DNA of 64,000 nucleotides. Origin: Sphingomonadales bacterium. GTDB lineage: Bacteria; Pseudomonadota; Alphaproteobacteria; Sphingomonadales; Sphingomonadaceae. A program made the position numbers and the translations under genes. Below the pieces are notes generated by a model. That model was not told where the DNA came from, did no database searches, and saw only the letters and a list, made by a program, of their open reading frames with translations. Shown here piece by piece: positions 38,920-47,180 of this stretch (positions are counted from its first letter, which is position 1; each line of letters begins with the position of its first letter). The DNA lies in contig JAIXUQ010000050.1 of NCBI GenBank assembly GCA_027483465.1, positions 29,734 through 93,733 of the forward strand, read 5' to 3'.

Positions 38920-39471
38920 ATGATCCGCCAGCTTCCCACCCTTGCCCTGGTGTCCGGGCTTGCCCTCACGCTCGCTGCCTGCGGCGGCAAGAAGCCGGTC
39001 GTGCTGGAAAAGCCGCCGGAAACCACCCAGCCGCAGGCCCCGGCGCCGGCACCGGCCCCGGTGGTGCAGGAAGCCCCGCCGCCGCCGGTGACCAAGTCGA
39101 CCCTGCCCGGCAGCCAGGAGGATCTGCGCGAGACGGCCGGCACCGATACCGTGCTGTTCTCCTACGACAGTTATGAACTGGATGATGCGGCCAAGGCGAT
39201 CCTGACCCGCCATGCCGCCTGGCTGCGCGCCAATCCGGGCGTGCGCATCACGTTGGAAGGCCATTGTGACGAGCGCGGCACCCGCGAATACAACCTGGCA
39301 CTGGGTGACCGGCGCGCCAATTCGGCGAAGAATTTCCTCGCCGCGCAAGGCATTGATGTCGCCCGCCTGTCCACCATCTCCTATGGCAAGGAACGGCCGG
39401 CGGTGGAGGGCGCGGACGAAGCGGCCTGGGCACAGAACCGCCGCGCCGTGACGATGGTGATGAGCCGCTGA
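38920..39471 (+). CDS. pal: Peptidoglycan-associated lipoprotein Pal
   Basis: 183 residues. Lipoprotein signal with lipobox LTLAAC, a Pro-rich linker, and an OmpA-like peptidoglycan-binding domain (LFSYDSYELDDAAKAILTRHAAWL... LEGHCDERGTREYNLALGDRRA). Ribosome site AAAGGAG. Anchors the outer membrane to the wall. The usual last gene of the operon, cpoB/ybgF, is absent here; fmt follows directly. Confidence 0.96.
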   Translation: MIRQLPTLALVSGLALTLAACGGKKPVVLEKPPETTQPQAPAPAPAPVVQEAPPPPVTKSTLPGSQEDLRETAGTDTVLFSYDSYELDDAAKAILTRHAAWLRANPGVRITLEGHCDERGTREYNLALGDRRANSAKNFLAAQGIDVARLSTISYGKERPAVEGADEAAWAQNRRAVTMVMSR

Positions 39472-39504
39472 GGCCCTTCCGCCGCGCGGCATAACCCGAT
39501 AACA

Positions 39505-39539
39505 GGCGTTCCCATGCGGATCATCCATATGGGAACGCC
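39505..39539 (+). promoter_or_regulatory. mRNA hairpin enclosing the fmt start codon
   Basis: GGCGTTCCCAT (39505-39515) pairs perfectly with ATGGGAACGCC (39529-39539), loop 13 bases. The fmt AUG (39514-39516) is partly inside the 5' arm, and the only ribosome-site-like bases (AGGCG) are in or next to it. Translation would require melting or arriving ribosomes from pal. Confidence 0.5.
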
Positions 39540-40419
39540 CGAATTTGCCGTGCCGGCGCTGGATGCGCTGGTGGCGGCCGGCCATCAGATCGTGGCGGTC
39601 TATACCCGCGCGCCCAAGCCGGCCGGGCGCGGCCGCCAGTTGCAGCCCAGCCCGGTGCAGCAGCGCGCCGAGGCGCTGGGCATCCCGGTGCACACCCCGC
39701 GCAGTTTCCGCGATCCCGATGCGGTGGCACAGTTTCTGGCGCTGGCCGATGGCGTGGATGTGGTGACCGTGGCGGCCTATGGCCTGATCCTGCCGCCGGC
39801 GGTGCTGGCCGCGCCGCGGCTGGGCTGCCTCAACATCCATGGCTCGATCCTGCCGCGCTGGCGCGGGGCAGCGCCGATCCAGCGCGCCATCCTGGCCGGC
39901 GATGCCACCACCGGCGTGACGATCATGCAGATGGAGGCCGGGCTCGACACCGGCCCGATGCTGGCCTGCCGGGAAACGCCGGTGGCCGGCAAGACCAGCG
40001 GCGATTTGTTTGCCGAACTGGCCGGCATCGGCGCCGACCTGCTGGTGGACGTGCTGGCCCTTCCCCGCCCCGCCGTGCCCCAGCCTGACGAAGGCGTCAC
40101 CATCGCCACCCGCATCGACAAGGCGGAAAGCCATCTGGATTGCAGCCGCCCGGCCACCGAACTGGCGCGCATGGTGCGCGCCTTCAACCCCGCGCCGGGT
40201 GCCTGGGCCGACATCGGCGGCGAGCGGGTGAAGATCCTGGCCGCCAATGTGGAGCCGGCGCAGGCCGCGCCGGGGATCACGCTGGACGACCGGCTGCTGA
40301 TCGGCACCGCCGAAGGCGCGCTGCGTCCGCTGCTGGTGCAGCGGCCGGGCAAGCCGGTGATGCCGGTGAAGGCGCTGCTCAACGGCTGGCGGGTGCCGGC
40401 CGGCACGGCGGTTGCCTGA
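39514..40419 (+). CDS. fmt: Methionyl-tRNA formyltransferase
   Basis: Formylates initiator Met-tRNA using 10-formyl-THF. 301 residues. [16 protein letters not shown], then the formyl-transferase core [20 protein letters not shown] and [13 protein letters not shown], and a C-terminal OB-like domain. The deformylase gene often next to fmt is not in the window. It starts 42 bases after pal and overlaps truA by TGATG. The start codon lies in a hairpin (see 39505-39539). Confidence 0.97.
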   Translation: MRIIHMGTPEFAVPALDALVAAGHQIVAVYTRAPKPAGRGRQLQPSPVQQRAEALGIPVHTPRSFRDPDAVAQFLALADGVDVVTVAAYGLILPPAVLAAPRLGCLNIHGSILPRWRGAAPIQRAILAGDATTGVTIMQMEAGLDTGPMLACRETPVAGKTSGDLFAELAGIGADLLVDVLALPRPAVPQPDEGVTIATRIDKAESHLDCSRPATELARMVRAFNPAPGAWADIGGERVKILAANVEPAQAAPGITLDDRLLIGTAEGALRPLLVQRPGKPVMPVKALLNGWRVPAGTAVA

Positions 40420-41219
40420 TGCGCTTCCGGTTGACGGTGGAATATGATGGCCGGCCGTTCCAGGGCTGGCAGCGGCAGGCGCACGGCCCATCGGTGCAGG
40501 CCGCGATCGAGGATGCGATTTTCAGCATTTGCGGGGAACGGGTGGAGGTGGTGGCCGCCGGGCGCACCGATGCCGGCGTGCACGGCCGCGCCATGCCGGC
40601 CCATGTCGATATCGAACGCCCTTTCACCCCGTTCCGGCTGATGGAGGCCTTGAACGCCCGGCTGAAACCGCTGCCGGTGGCGGTGACCGATTGTGCCGAG
40701 GCGCCGGGCTGGCACGCCCGCTTCGATTGCGTGCAGCGGCGCTATGTCTATCGCATCGTCAACCGGCGCGCGCCGCTCACCTTCGAAGCCGGGCTGGCCT
40801 GGCGGGTGCCGGCGCCGCTGGACGCCGATGCCATGCACCACGCCGCGCAGGCGCTGGTGGGCCGGCATGATTTCACCACCTTCCGGTCCGCCCAGTGCCA
40901 GGCCAATTCGCCGCTGCGCACGCTCGATCGGCTGGATGTGCGGCGGCGCGGCGCGGTGATCGAGGTGGTGGCGGCGGCGCGGTCCTTCCTGCACCACCAG
41001 GTGCGATCGATGGTCGGCTGCCTCAAGCTGGTGGGCCAGGGCCGCTGGCGCGCGGCCGATCTGGCCGCCGCGCTGGCGGCGCGCAACCGGGCGGCGCTGG
41101 GCATTAACGCCCCGCCCGATGGCCTGTTCTTCGTGGGCGCCAGCTATGCCGATTTGTCGGTCGGCTTTACACTGGTTGACAAGTTGCCAGAAGGTGAATC
41201 AATATTTTCAATGGATTGA
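40419..41219 (+). CDS. truA: tRNA pseudouridine(38-40) synthase TruA
   Basis: 266 residues from the ATG overlapping the fmt stop. Catalytic Asp in [44 protein letters not shown]. The core ends near [15 protein letters not shown], and the final 18-20 residues ([15 protein letters not shown]...) form a tail encoded by noticeably more AT-rich DNA, ending 15 bases before a sigma-54 promoter. Confidence 0.96.
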   Translation: MRFRLTVEYDGRPFQGWQRQAHGPSVQAAIEDAIFSICGERVEVVAAGRTDAGVHGRAMPAHVDIERPFTPFRLMEALNARLKPLPVAVTDCAEAPGWHARFDCVQRRYVYRIVNRRAPLTFEAGLAWRVPAPLDADAMHHAAQALVGRHDFTTFRSAQCQANSPLRTLDRLDVRRRGAVIEVVAAARSFLHHQVRSMVGCLKLVGQGRWRAADLAAALAARNRAALGINAPPDGLFFVGASYADLSVGFTLVDKLPEGESIFSMD

Positions 41220-41234
41220 GCGCAAAATAGCCCG

Positions 41235-41250
41235 TGGCACGGATTTTGCA
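41235..41250 (+). promoter_or_regulatory. Sigma-54 (-24/-12) promoter
   Basis: TGGCACGGATTTTGCA: matches TGGCAC-N5-TTGCA completely, with the invariant GG (41236-41237) and GC (41248-41249) 10 bases apart. Transcription would begin near 41260, about 45 bases before the ATG of the 35-residue peptide gene. The leader repeats CGTGAAAAA twice and then ACGTGAA. Confidence 0.7.
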
Positions 41251-41305
41251 CAGTTCCCCGTGAAAAAACCCTCCCTCGTGAAAAACACGTGAAGATACGG
41301 TCGCA

Positions 41306-41413
41306 ATGGGTAACTGGTTTCACTTCCTGCAAATGAACCACGTCTTGCTGGTCGCCGGGCTGCTGCTCGGTGCCACGGCGGGCGGGGTTGCCGGGTGGAT
41401 GCTCGGCAACTGA
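41306..41413 (+). CDS. 35-residue single-membrane-segment peptide under a sigma-54 promoter
   Basis: ATG at 41306 is the only start in its short open frame (an in-frame stop lies at 41279-41281). The product begins MGNWFHFLQMNH, then has one hydrophobic Gly/Ala-rich segment (VLLVAGLLLGATAGGVAGWML) and ends GN. The ribosome site is weak (GAAG 11 bases upstream). A small inner-membrane peptide is likely. The sigma-54 promoter makes it more credible than an ordinary short ORF. I know no homologue. Convergent with the alkaline phosphatase gene 38 bases on. Confidence 0.5.
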   Translation: MGNWFHFLQMNHVLLVAGLLLGATAGGVAGWMLGN

Positions 41414-41451
41414 CGTCGCTGGTTCGGGCAGAATGACAGATCGGCCGGGCT

Positions 41452-42960
41452 TCAGCGCCAGCCGAGCGCTTCTACCATGATGTGGAAGATCAGATTCTGT
41501 TCCATCACGCCGCGCACCAGATCGGCCCGCGGCCCTTCCGCAAACAGCGCCACATCCTCGCCGCCATGGCTTTCGCTGTCGGTGCCATAGGTCTTGCTGG
41601 CCAGATAATTGGGATCATTGGGCGGCAACTGGCGTGACAGGCCACGGCTGACGAACGGCCCGTTGGCATAGCTGAGCGTCGTCATCGGCTGGCCCCGGTC
41701 GTCCAGCGCATAGCCTTCCTTGCTGAGCGCGCCATCGCCTTCGCCGCCGCTGGCCGGCGGCTTGATATAGCCCAAAATGTCGTTGCCGCGCTGCGGATAG
41801 CCGGCAATCGTCAGCACATGGCTGTGATCGGCCGTCACCAGCACCAGGGTCTCGTCCAGATTCACCGTCTTGAGCACTTCGGCCACGGTGGCGCTGAACA
41901 TCTGCGCCTCTTTCAGCGCGCGATAAGGGTTGCTGGCGTGATGGGCATGATCGATGCGCCCGCCCTCGATCATCAGATAATAGCCCTTGCCGCCGCGCTG
42001 TTTGGCGCCGGCCTGCAAGCGGGCAAGGGCAAAGCGCGCCATTTCCGGCAGGCCGGGTTCGGCCTCGTCCTTGCGGTCTGCCTCGAAACTGATGTGATCG
42101 GCGTTGAACAGGCCGAGCACCGGGGCGGTGTCGGCAGCGTTCAGCGCGCGCAGGCCCTTGGCATCCGAAACAAAGCGCCCGCCCGGCTGCGCCTGCAGCC
42201 ATTCGGCCACCAGGTTGCGGCCATCGTCGCGGATGCCGCCCTTGCCGGCCGGCAGGAAGCGCGAGCCGCCGCCGCCCAGCACCACATCGAACCCACCCCG
42301 GAACGCCACCAGCTGCGCTGCCAGATCGGGGCAGCCCGATGCCCGGTCGGCCGCCGGATAGGCGCGGTCAGCCCCTTCCCAGTTGCGGTTGGGCACATGG
42401 CCATAGACCGCCGCCGGGGTGGCATGGGTGATGCGCGTGGTGGTGACGATGCCCAGCCCCAGGCCGTGCGCCCGCGCCATTTCGGCCAGCGTGCGCGGCA
42501 GTTTTTCCGGTGTCTTGCAGGCCTCCGCCCCTTGATCGGCGCCGAAATTGATCACGCCGATGCGGGTTTTCACGCCGGTGTTGAAGGCGCTGGCGGTGCC
42601 GGCGCTGTCGGGCACCTGGGCGTTGCTGTTATAGGTCTTCACCAGCGCGGTGTGGGCCATCCGGTCCCACGCCAGGTTGTTTTCCTCGCCGGGGCCCGGG
42701 CTGCGGCCATCGATCGGGCGCTGGCCATCAAAGATGCGCGCGGCGGTGATGGTGGAGACGCCCATGCCATCGCCCACCATCAGGATCACATTCTTCGCCC
42801 GCTTCGGCCGGTTCACCACCGCCAGCCGGCTGGCCAGCGCGGCGCGGGCCTCCTGCCACCAGGCATCTTTCACTGGCGTGTCGAGCATCGGCTTTGCCGC
42901 CGGGGCCGCCGCCAATGGGCCAGCCAGCACCGCGGCCAGCAGAATCAAATGCCTCATCAT
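41452..42960 (-). CDS. Alkaline phosphatase (PhoA superfamily), exported
   Basis: 502 residues from the first ATG of MMRHLILLAAVLAGPLAAAP (signal peptide); GGGGGG upstream. Metal and active-site motifs: MVGDGMGVSTI, nucleophile Ser in VPDSAGTASAF, EGGRIDHAHHAS, TADHSHVL, and SESHGGEDVALFAEGP. Hydrolyses phosphomonoesters in the periplasm; phosphate-starvation control is likely but no Pho box was identified. It follows the dioxygenase gene by 34 bases on the same strand. Confidence 0.93.
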   Translation of the reverse strand: MMRHLILLAAVLAGPLAAAPAAKPMLDTPVKDAWWQEARAALASRLAVVNRPKRAKNVILMVGDGMGVSTITAARIFDGQRPIDGRSPGPGEENNLAWDRMAHTALVKTYNSNAQVPDSAGTASAFNTGVKTRIGVINFGADQGAEACKTPEKLPRTLAEMARAHGLGLGIVTTTRITHATPAAVYGHVPNRNWEGADRAYPAADRASGCPDLAAQLVAFRGGFDVVLGGGGSRFLPAGKGGIRDDGRNLVAEWLQAQPGGRFVSDAKGLRALNAADTAPVLGLFNADHISFEADRKDEAEPGLPEMARFALARLQAGAKQRGGKGYYLMIEGGRIDHAHHASNPYRALKEAQMFSATVAEVLKTVNLDETLVLVTADHSHVLTIAGYPQRGNDILGYIKPPASGGEGDGALSKEGYALDDRGQPMTTLSYANGPFVSRGLSRQLPPNDPNYLASKTYGTDSESHGGEDVALFAEGPRADLVRGVMEQNLIFHIMVEALGWR

Positions 42961-42994
42961 GATATACCCCCCTGCCCGTTGTGCCCGGCGATGA

Positions 42995-43921
42995 TTACAG
43001 CAATTTGATATCGCGCAGCCGTTCCAGCAGATAATCATGGGCGCTGATCGGCGGCTCGGCGTGCGGGCCGCCGGGCAGCGCCTCGATCAGATAATCCGGC
43101 CGGAAATGCAGGAAAAAGGGCGTGGAATAGCGCGGCACGCCCATGCGCTCCGGCGCCGGGTTGATCACCCGGTGGGTGGTGGAGGGCAGGCGATGGCCGG
43201 TCAGCCGTTGCAGCATGTCCCCCACGTTGCACACCAGGCTGCCCGGCGGCGCGTCGATCGATCGCCACTGGCCATCCTTGCCCAGCAATTGCAGCCCGGC
43301 CTCCTCCGCCCCCAGGAGCAGGGTGATGACATTGATATCCTCGTGCGCGCCGGCGCGGATCGCGCCCGCCGTTTCCGGCGGCACCGGCGGATAATGCAGC
43401 AGGCGCAGGATGGAATTGCCGTCGCGCACCGGATCGGCGAAGAACTCCGCCGCCAGCCCCAGATGCACGGCAATCGCCCGCAACATGCGGTTGCCGGCCT
43501 GATCGAGCGCATCAAACAGCGCGCCCACGGCGGCATGGAAATCCGGCACCTCAACCGGCCACAGATTGGGCGGCATCAGTTCGGCATAGGGGTGGCCGGC
43601 CGGCAGATCGCGGCCCACGTGCCAGAATTCCTTCAGGTCCGCCCTGGCGTGGCCCTTGGCCGCCTCCACGCCAAATGGCGTCAGGCCGCGCTGGCCGCCG
43701 CCGCCAGGCACGACATAGCGGCGCTTCACGTCTTCGGGCAGGGCGAAAAATGCCTTTGTGGCGGCCATGGCGCGATCGATCAGCCCCTGATCAATGCCAT
43801 GATCCGAAACCACGGCGAATCCGGTGCGGGCAAAGGCATCGCCAAAGCCGGCGGCGGCAGCGGCCAGATCGGTATCAACCAGCGAGAGCGGGATCGGCTT
43901 GATATCGGCAGACAGGTGCAT
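42995..43921 (-). CDS. 2-oxoglutarate/Fe(II)-dependent dioxygenase, isopenicillin-N-synthase-like
   Basis: 308 residues. N-terminal DIOX_N region (FARTGFAVVSDHGID) and the 2OG-Fe(II) core: HED iron ligands in AHEDINVITLL, the distal His in STTHRVINP and the 2OG-binding Arg in VPRYSTPFFLHF. Substrate unknown; members act on small acids, amino acids or phosphonates. Proximity to the phosphatase might hint at organophosphorus use, but that is speculative. Confidence 0.9.
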   Translation of the reverse strand: MHLSADIKPIPLSLVDTDLAAAAAGFGDAFARTGFAVVSDHGIDQGLIDRAMAATKAFFALPEDVKRRYVVPGGGGQRGLTPFGVEAAKGHARADLKEFWHVGRDLPAGHPYAELMPPNLWPVEVPDFHAAVGALFDALDQAGNRMLRAIAVHLGLAAEFFADPVRDGNSILRLLHYPPVPPETAGAIRAGAHEDINVITLLLGAEEAGLQLLGKDGQWRSIDAPPGSLVCNVGDMLQRLTGHRLPSTTHRVINPAPERMGVPRYSTPFFLHFRPDYLIEALPGGPHAEPPISAHDYLLERLRDIKLL

Positions 43922-44019
43922 AGCCCCTCTTTGCCCCGGAAATCGCAGGGCCGCCAGCCCTGATGAATACGGATGTTGGCCGGTTGACGGCGCGCACCGG
44001 CCCCGGCCAAAAGGCGGCC

Positions 44020-44901
44020 ATGCGCGCTGCCTATTGCTCCTTGCTCCTGCTGGCCGGGCCGGCGCTGGCCGAGCCGATTCCGCCGCCGGTGGCCGCGATG
44101 ATCGATGCCGCCGCCGCCAACCCCGATCAGTTGAAGATTGTGGCCGACATCGCCCGCAAGACCAATCCGGCCAGCGCCGCCGAGATTGATGCGCGGGTGG
44201 CGCTGCTGCGCGCCGAAGCCGCCCGTGCCCGCGAGGAGAAGCTGGCCGCGCAGGGCATGCTGGAAGGCTGGACCGGCAACGGCGAGGTGGGCGGCTTCAT
44301 TTCCAGCGGCAACACCGAGAATCGCGGCCTCGCCATCGGCATCAACCTCACCAAGGAAACCCGGCGCTGGAAACATGCCGTGCGCGGCCAGGTCGATTAT
44401 CAGGAGGACCAGGGCGTCACCTCGCGCGAACGCTATTTCGCCGGCTATGAAGGCAACTGGAAATTCAGCCCGCGCGGCTTTGCCGTGCTGGCATTGAGCT
44501 ATGAGCGGGACCGGTTCACCGGCTTTTCCGGCCGCTTCACCCAGGCGCTGGGCCTGGGCTATCGCATCATCGATGGCAAGCGCGTCACGGTGTCGGCCGA
44601 TGGCGGCCCGGCGCTCCGGCAAACCCGCTTCACCACCGGGGTGAGCGAGAATGTGCTGGCGGCGCGCGCCGCGCTGAACGGCAAATGGCAGATCACCCCG
44701 GGCATCAGCCTCACCGAAACCGCCACCTATTATGCCGACAATGTGAACAGCTCGCTGCTGTCGCTCACGCAGTTGACCGCCAAGCTGAACGGCCGGCTTT
44801 CGGCGCGCATGTCGGTGCAGATCAACAACGAAGGCAACCCGCCGCCGGGCCGTGAGAACACCGACAGCGTGACCCGCGCCACGCTGGTCTACAGCTTTTG
44901 A
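44020..44901 (+). CDS. DUF481 outer-membrane protein
   Basis: 293 residues from ATG 44020 (MRAAYCSLLLLAGPALAE signal peptide). A helical stretch (about 35-85) precedes the DUF481 beta-barrel with GEVGGFISSGNTENRGL, YFAGYEGNWKFSPRGF and a terminal ATLVYSF ending in Phe, the outer-membrane barrel signature. Role unknown; the family (YdiY-like) is linked to salt or acid induction in some bacteria. Confidence 0.88.
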   Translation: MRAAYCSLLLLAGPALAEPIPPPVAAMIDAAAANPDQLKIVADIARKTNPASAAEIDARVALLRAEAARAREEKLAAQGMLEGWTGNGEVGGFISSGNTENRGLAIGINLTKETRRWKHAVRGQVDYQEDQGVTSRERYFAGYEGNWKFSPRGFAVLALSYERDRFTGFSGRFTQALGLGYRIIDGKRVTVSADGGPALRQTRFTTGVSENVLAARAALNGKWQITPGISLTETATYYADNVNSSLLSLTQLTAKLNGRLSARMSVQINNEGNPPPGRENTDSVTRATLVYSF

Positions 44902-44908
44902 AAGGCGG

Positions 44909-44937
44909 TTGACCGCAATCGGGGCCGCCACTATAGC
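44909..44937 (+). promoter_or_regulatory. Promoter of the tRNA-Met gene
   Basis: TTGACC (44909-44914), 17-base spacer, TATAGC (44932-44937); predicted start near 44944, about 40 bases before the tRNA. It lies just after the DUF481 stop codon. Confidence 0.55.
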
Positions 44938-44983
44938 AGCGCCTCCCGAGGCCCAGTCGTCACCCGCTGCGGCCAAGACCTGT

Positions 44984-45060
44984 GGCAGCGTAGCTCAGTT
45001 GGTGAGAGCGCCGGATTCATAACCCGGAGGTCGGCAGTTCAAGTCTGCCCGCTGCTACCA
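44984..45060 (+). tRNA. tRNA-Met (CAT anticodon), elongator type
   Basis: 77 bases including encoded CCA. Acceptor GGCAGCG/CGCTGCT (one G-U pair), D-arm GCTC/GAGC, anticodon loop TTCATAA, T-arm GGCAG-TTCAAGT-CTGCC. The 1-72 pair rules out the initiator (which has a C-A mismatch). The anticodon stem CCGGA/CCCGG has one A-C mismatch next to the loop. A CAT anticodon could in principle be tRNA-Ile2 with a modified C, but the body resembles elongator Met. Confidence 0.92.
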
Positions 45061-45068
45061 TCCCCCCA

Positions 45069-46016
45069 ATGGACGGTCCGATGCCCTCACCCGCCTGGTC
45101 GCTTGTTGTCCATGGGGGTTGCGGGCAGTTGACACCCGCCACCCTGCCCGGCCCCGAAGCCGATTGCCGCGCCGGGCTGGCCGCGGCGCTGGCCGCCGGC
45201 AAGACGGTGCTGGCCGGCGGCGGCAGCGCGGTGGATGCCGTGGTGGCGGCGGTGAGCGTGCTGGAGGATGATCCGCTGTTCAACGCCGGGCGCGGCGCGG
45301 TGTTCACCGCCGAAGGCCGCACCGAACTGGATGCCGCGGTGATGGATGGCGCCACCCGGCAGGCCGGCGCCGTGGCCGGCGTGACGCGCACGCGCAACCC
45401 GGTGCAACTGGCCCGCGCCGTCATGCGGCAATCGCCGCACGTGCTGCTGGCGCGCGATGGCGCCGATGTGTTCGCGCTGGAACAGGGCCTGCCCCAGGTG
45501 GAGCCGGGCTGGTTCCGGGTGGAAAGCCGCTGGCAGGCGTTGCAGGCGATGAAGGCGGCGGCGGCGCGCGGGGAAAACCTGTTCGATGCGGATCTGAAAT
45601 ATGGCACGGTGGGCGCGGTGGCGCGCGATGCCCAGGGCCATCTGGCGGCGGCCACCTCCACCGGCGGCCTCACCGGCAAGCGCTGGGGCCGGATCGGGGA
45701 CAGTCCGCTGATCGGGGCCGGCACCATCGCCGATGATCGCAGCCTGGCCGCTTCGTGCACCGGCAGCGGCGAAGCCTTCATCCGCGCCGGGGTGGGCCAT
45801 GAAATGGGCGCGCTGGTGCGGCTGGCCGGGCTGACGGCGGCGGACGCGGCGGCGCGGGCGCTGGCCGAGGTGGGCGCGCTGGGCGGCACCGGCGGAATCA
45901 TCTTCATCGGGCCGGACGGGCAACCGGGCTGGGTCTTTTCCACGCCCGGCATGTTCCGCGCCCGCGGCACAGCCTGCGACGAGGATGAGGTGGCAATCTG
46001 GGGCAGCGAAGGTTAA
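45069..46016 (+). CDS. iaaA: Isoaspartyl peptidase / L-asparaginase, Ntn-hydrolase type
   Basis: 315 residues. Starts ...WSLVVHGGCGQL; the autoprocessing site precedes the nucleophile Thr in KYGTVGAVARDAQGHLAAATSTGG. Oxyanion and binding motifs GDSPLIGAGTIAD and ATGSGEAF-like SCTGSGEAFIR follow. Cleaves isoaspartyl dipeptides and asparagine. The start is only 8 bases after the tRNA CCA (a second ATG at 45081 is possible), so it may be read through from the tRNA promoter. Confidence 0.93.
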   Translation: MDGPMPSPAWSLVVHGGCGQLTPATLPGPEADCRAGLAAALAAGKTVLAGGGSAVDAVVAAVSVLEDDPLFNAGRGAVFTAEGRTELDAAVMDGATRQAGAVAGVTRTRNPVQLARAVMRQSPHVLLARDGADVFALEQGLPQVEPGWFRVESRWQALQAMKAAAARGENLFDADLKYGTVGAVARDAQGHLAAATSTGGLTGKRWGRIGDSPLIGAGTIADDRSLAASCTGSGEAFIRAGVGHEMGALVRLAGLTAADAAARALAEVGALGGTGGIIFIGPDGQPGWVFSTPGMFRARGTACDEDEVAIWGSEG

Positions 46017-46047
46017 GGCTGGCCCCAAGATCATTAGGGGAGAGCTT

Positions 46048-47010
46048 ATGTCGATTCCGGCTGCCTGGGCCAACCGCCTGTCCATTCCTGTTATCGGATC
46101 GCCGCTGTTCATCATCTCGGTGCCCGAACTGGTGATCGCCCAATGCAAGGCCGGCGTGATCGGCAGCTTCCCCAGCCTCAACGCCCGGCCCATCGAACAG
46201 TTCGAGGAATGGCTGCAGCGGCTCAACACCGAGCTTGGCCCCAATGACGCGCCCTATGCGGTGAACCTGATTGTCCACAAGTCCAACGACCGGCTGATGG
46301 CTGATCTGGAACTGTGCGTGAAATACAAGGTGCCGATGATCATCACCTCGCTGGGCGCGCGCGAGGATGTGAACGAGGCCATCCACAGCTATGGCGGCAT
46401 CGTGATGCACGACATCATCAACAACAAATTCGCCAGGAAGGCAGTGGAAAAGGGCGCCGATGGCCTGATCGCGGTGGCAGCCGGTGCCGGCGGCCATGCC
46501 GGCACCACCAGCCCGTTCGCGCTGATCCAGGAAATCCGCGAATGGTTCGATGGCCCGCTGGCGCTGTCGGGCAGCATCGCCACCGGTGATGCGGTGCTGG
46601 CCGCGCAGGCGATGGGCGCCGATTTCGGCTATATCGGCAGCGCCTTCATCGCCACCGCCGAAGCCCGCGCCGCCGAAGGCTACAAGCAGATGATCACCGA
46701 GAGTGCCTCGTCGGACATCGTCTATTCCAACCTGTTCACCGGCGTGCACGGCAATTATCTGCGCCCGTCGATCGTGGCGGCCGGCATGGACCCTGACAAT
46801 CTGCCGACCAGCGACCCGTCCAAGATGAATTTCGGCAGCGGCGGCAACACCGAAGCCAAGGCCTGGAAGGACATCTGGGGCTGCGGCCAGGGCATCGGCG
46901 CGGTGAAGCAAGTGCTGTCGGCCGGCGATTATGTCGCCAAGCTGGTGCGCGAATATCAGGCCGCCAAGGCCCGCATCGGCCTGACGCCGGTGGCCGTGGC
47001 GGCGGAATGA
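46048..47010 (+). CDS. Nitronate monooxygenase / 2-nitropropane dioxygenase-like flavoprotein
   Basis: 320 residues from the ATG of MSIPAAWANRLSIPVIGSPLF, with GGGGAGAG as ribosome site. FMN TIM barrel: GVIGSFPSLNARP, VAAGAGGHAGTTSPFALIQEI, LSGSIATGDAVLAAQAMGADFGYIGSAFIAT. The His in GGHAG matches the catalytic His of class I enzymes. Substrate uncertain; many members detoxify nitronates or act as FMN reductases. A 37-codon ORF overlaps its stop. Confidence 0.88.
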   Translation: MSIPAAWANRLSIPVIGSPLFIISVPELVIAQCKAGVIGSFPSLNARPIEQFEEWLQRLNTELGPNDAPYAVNLIVHKSNDRLMADLELCVKYKVPMIITSLGAREDVNEAIHSYGGIVMHDIINNKFARKAVEKGADGLIAVAAGAGGHAGTTSPFALIQEIREWFDGPLALSGSIATGDAVLAAQAMGADFGYIGSAFIATAEARAAEGYKQMITESASSDIVYSNLFTGVHGNYLRPSIVAAGMDPDNLPTSDPSKMNFGSGGNTEAKAWKDIWGCGQGIGAVKQVLSAGDYVAKLVREYQAAKARIGLTPVAVAAE

Positions 47011-47123
47011 TGGCCGGCGGCCTTGATGCGCGCGGCCGGCTGCTGTGGCTGGCCGGCGCGGTGCTGATGGGCCTGATGAGCCAGTGGTGCGCGGTCTATG
47101 GGCCGTGCTGCCTGCCGGTGTGA
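47010..47123 (+). CDS. Possible 37-residue membrane mini-protein
   Basis: ATG shares a base with the TGA stop of the upstream gene. Product: MAGGLDARGRLL, one hydrophobic segment (WLAGAVLMGLMSQW) and a Cys-rich end CAVYGPCCLPV. Coupled position and membrane character make it plausible; it is short, GC-rich DNA stays open by chance, and I know no homologue. Confidence 0.3.
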   Translation: MAGGLDARGRLLWLAGAVLMGLMSQWCAVYGPCCLPV

Positions 47124-47180
47124 CGCGAACCGCCCGGCAAACACAGCCGCTCAGGCAAATCACCCAACCGGCAAAACCCA

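Noticed and set aside
41260..41292. A 10-codon leader peptide (GTG start) before the 35-residue peptide
   Set aside because: It would start right at the predicted transcription start with no ribosome site.
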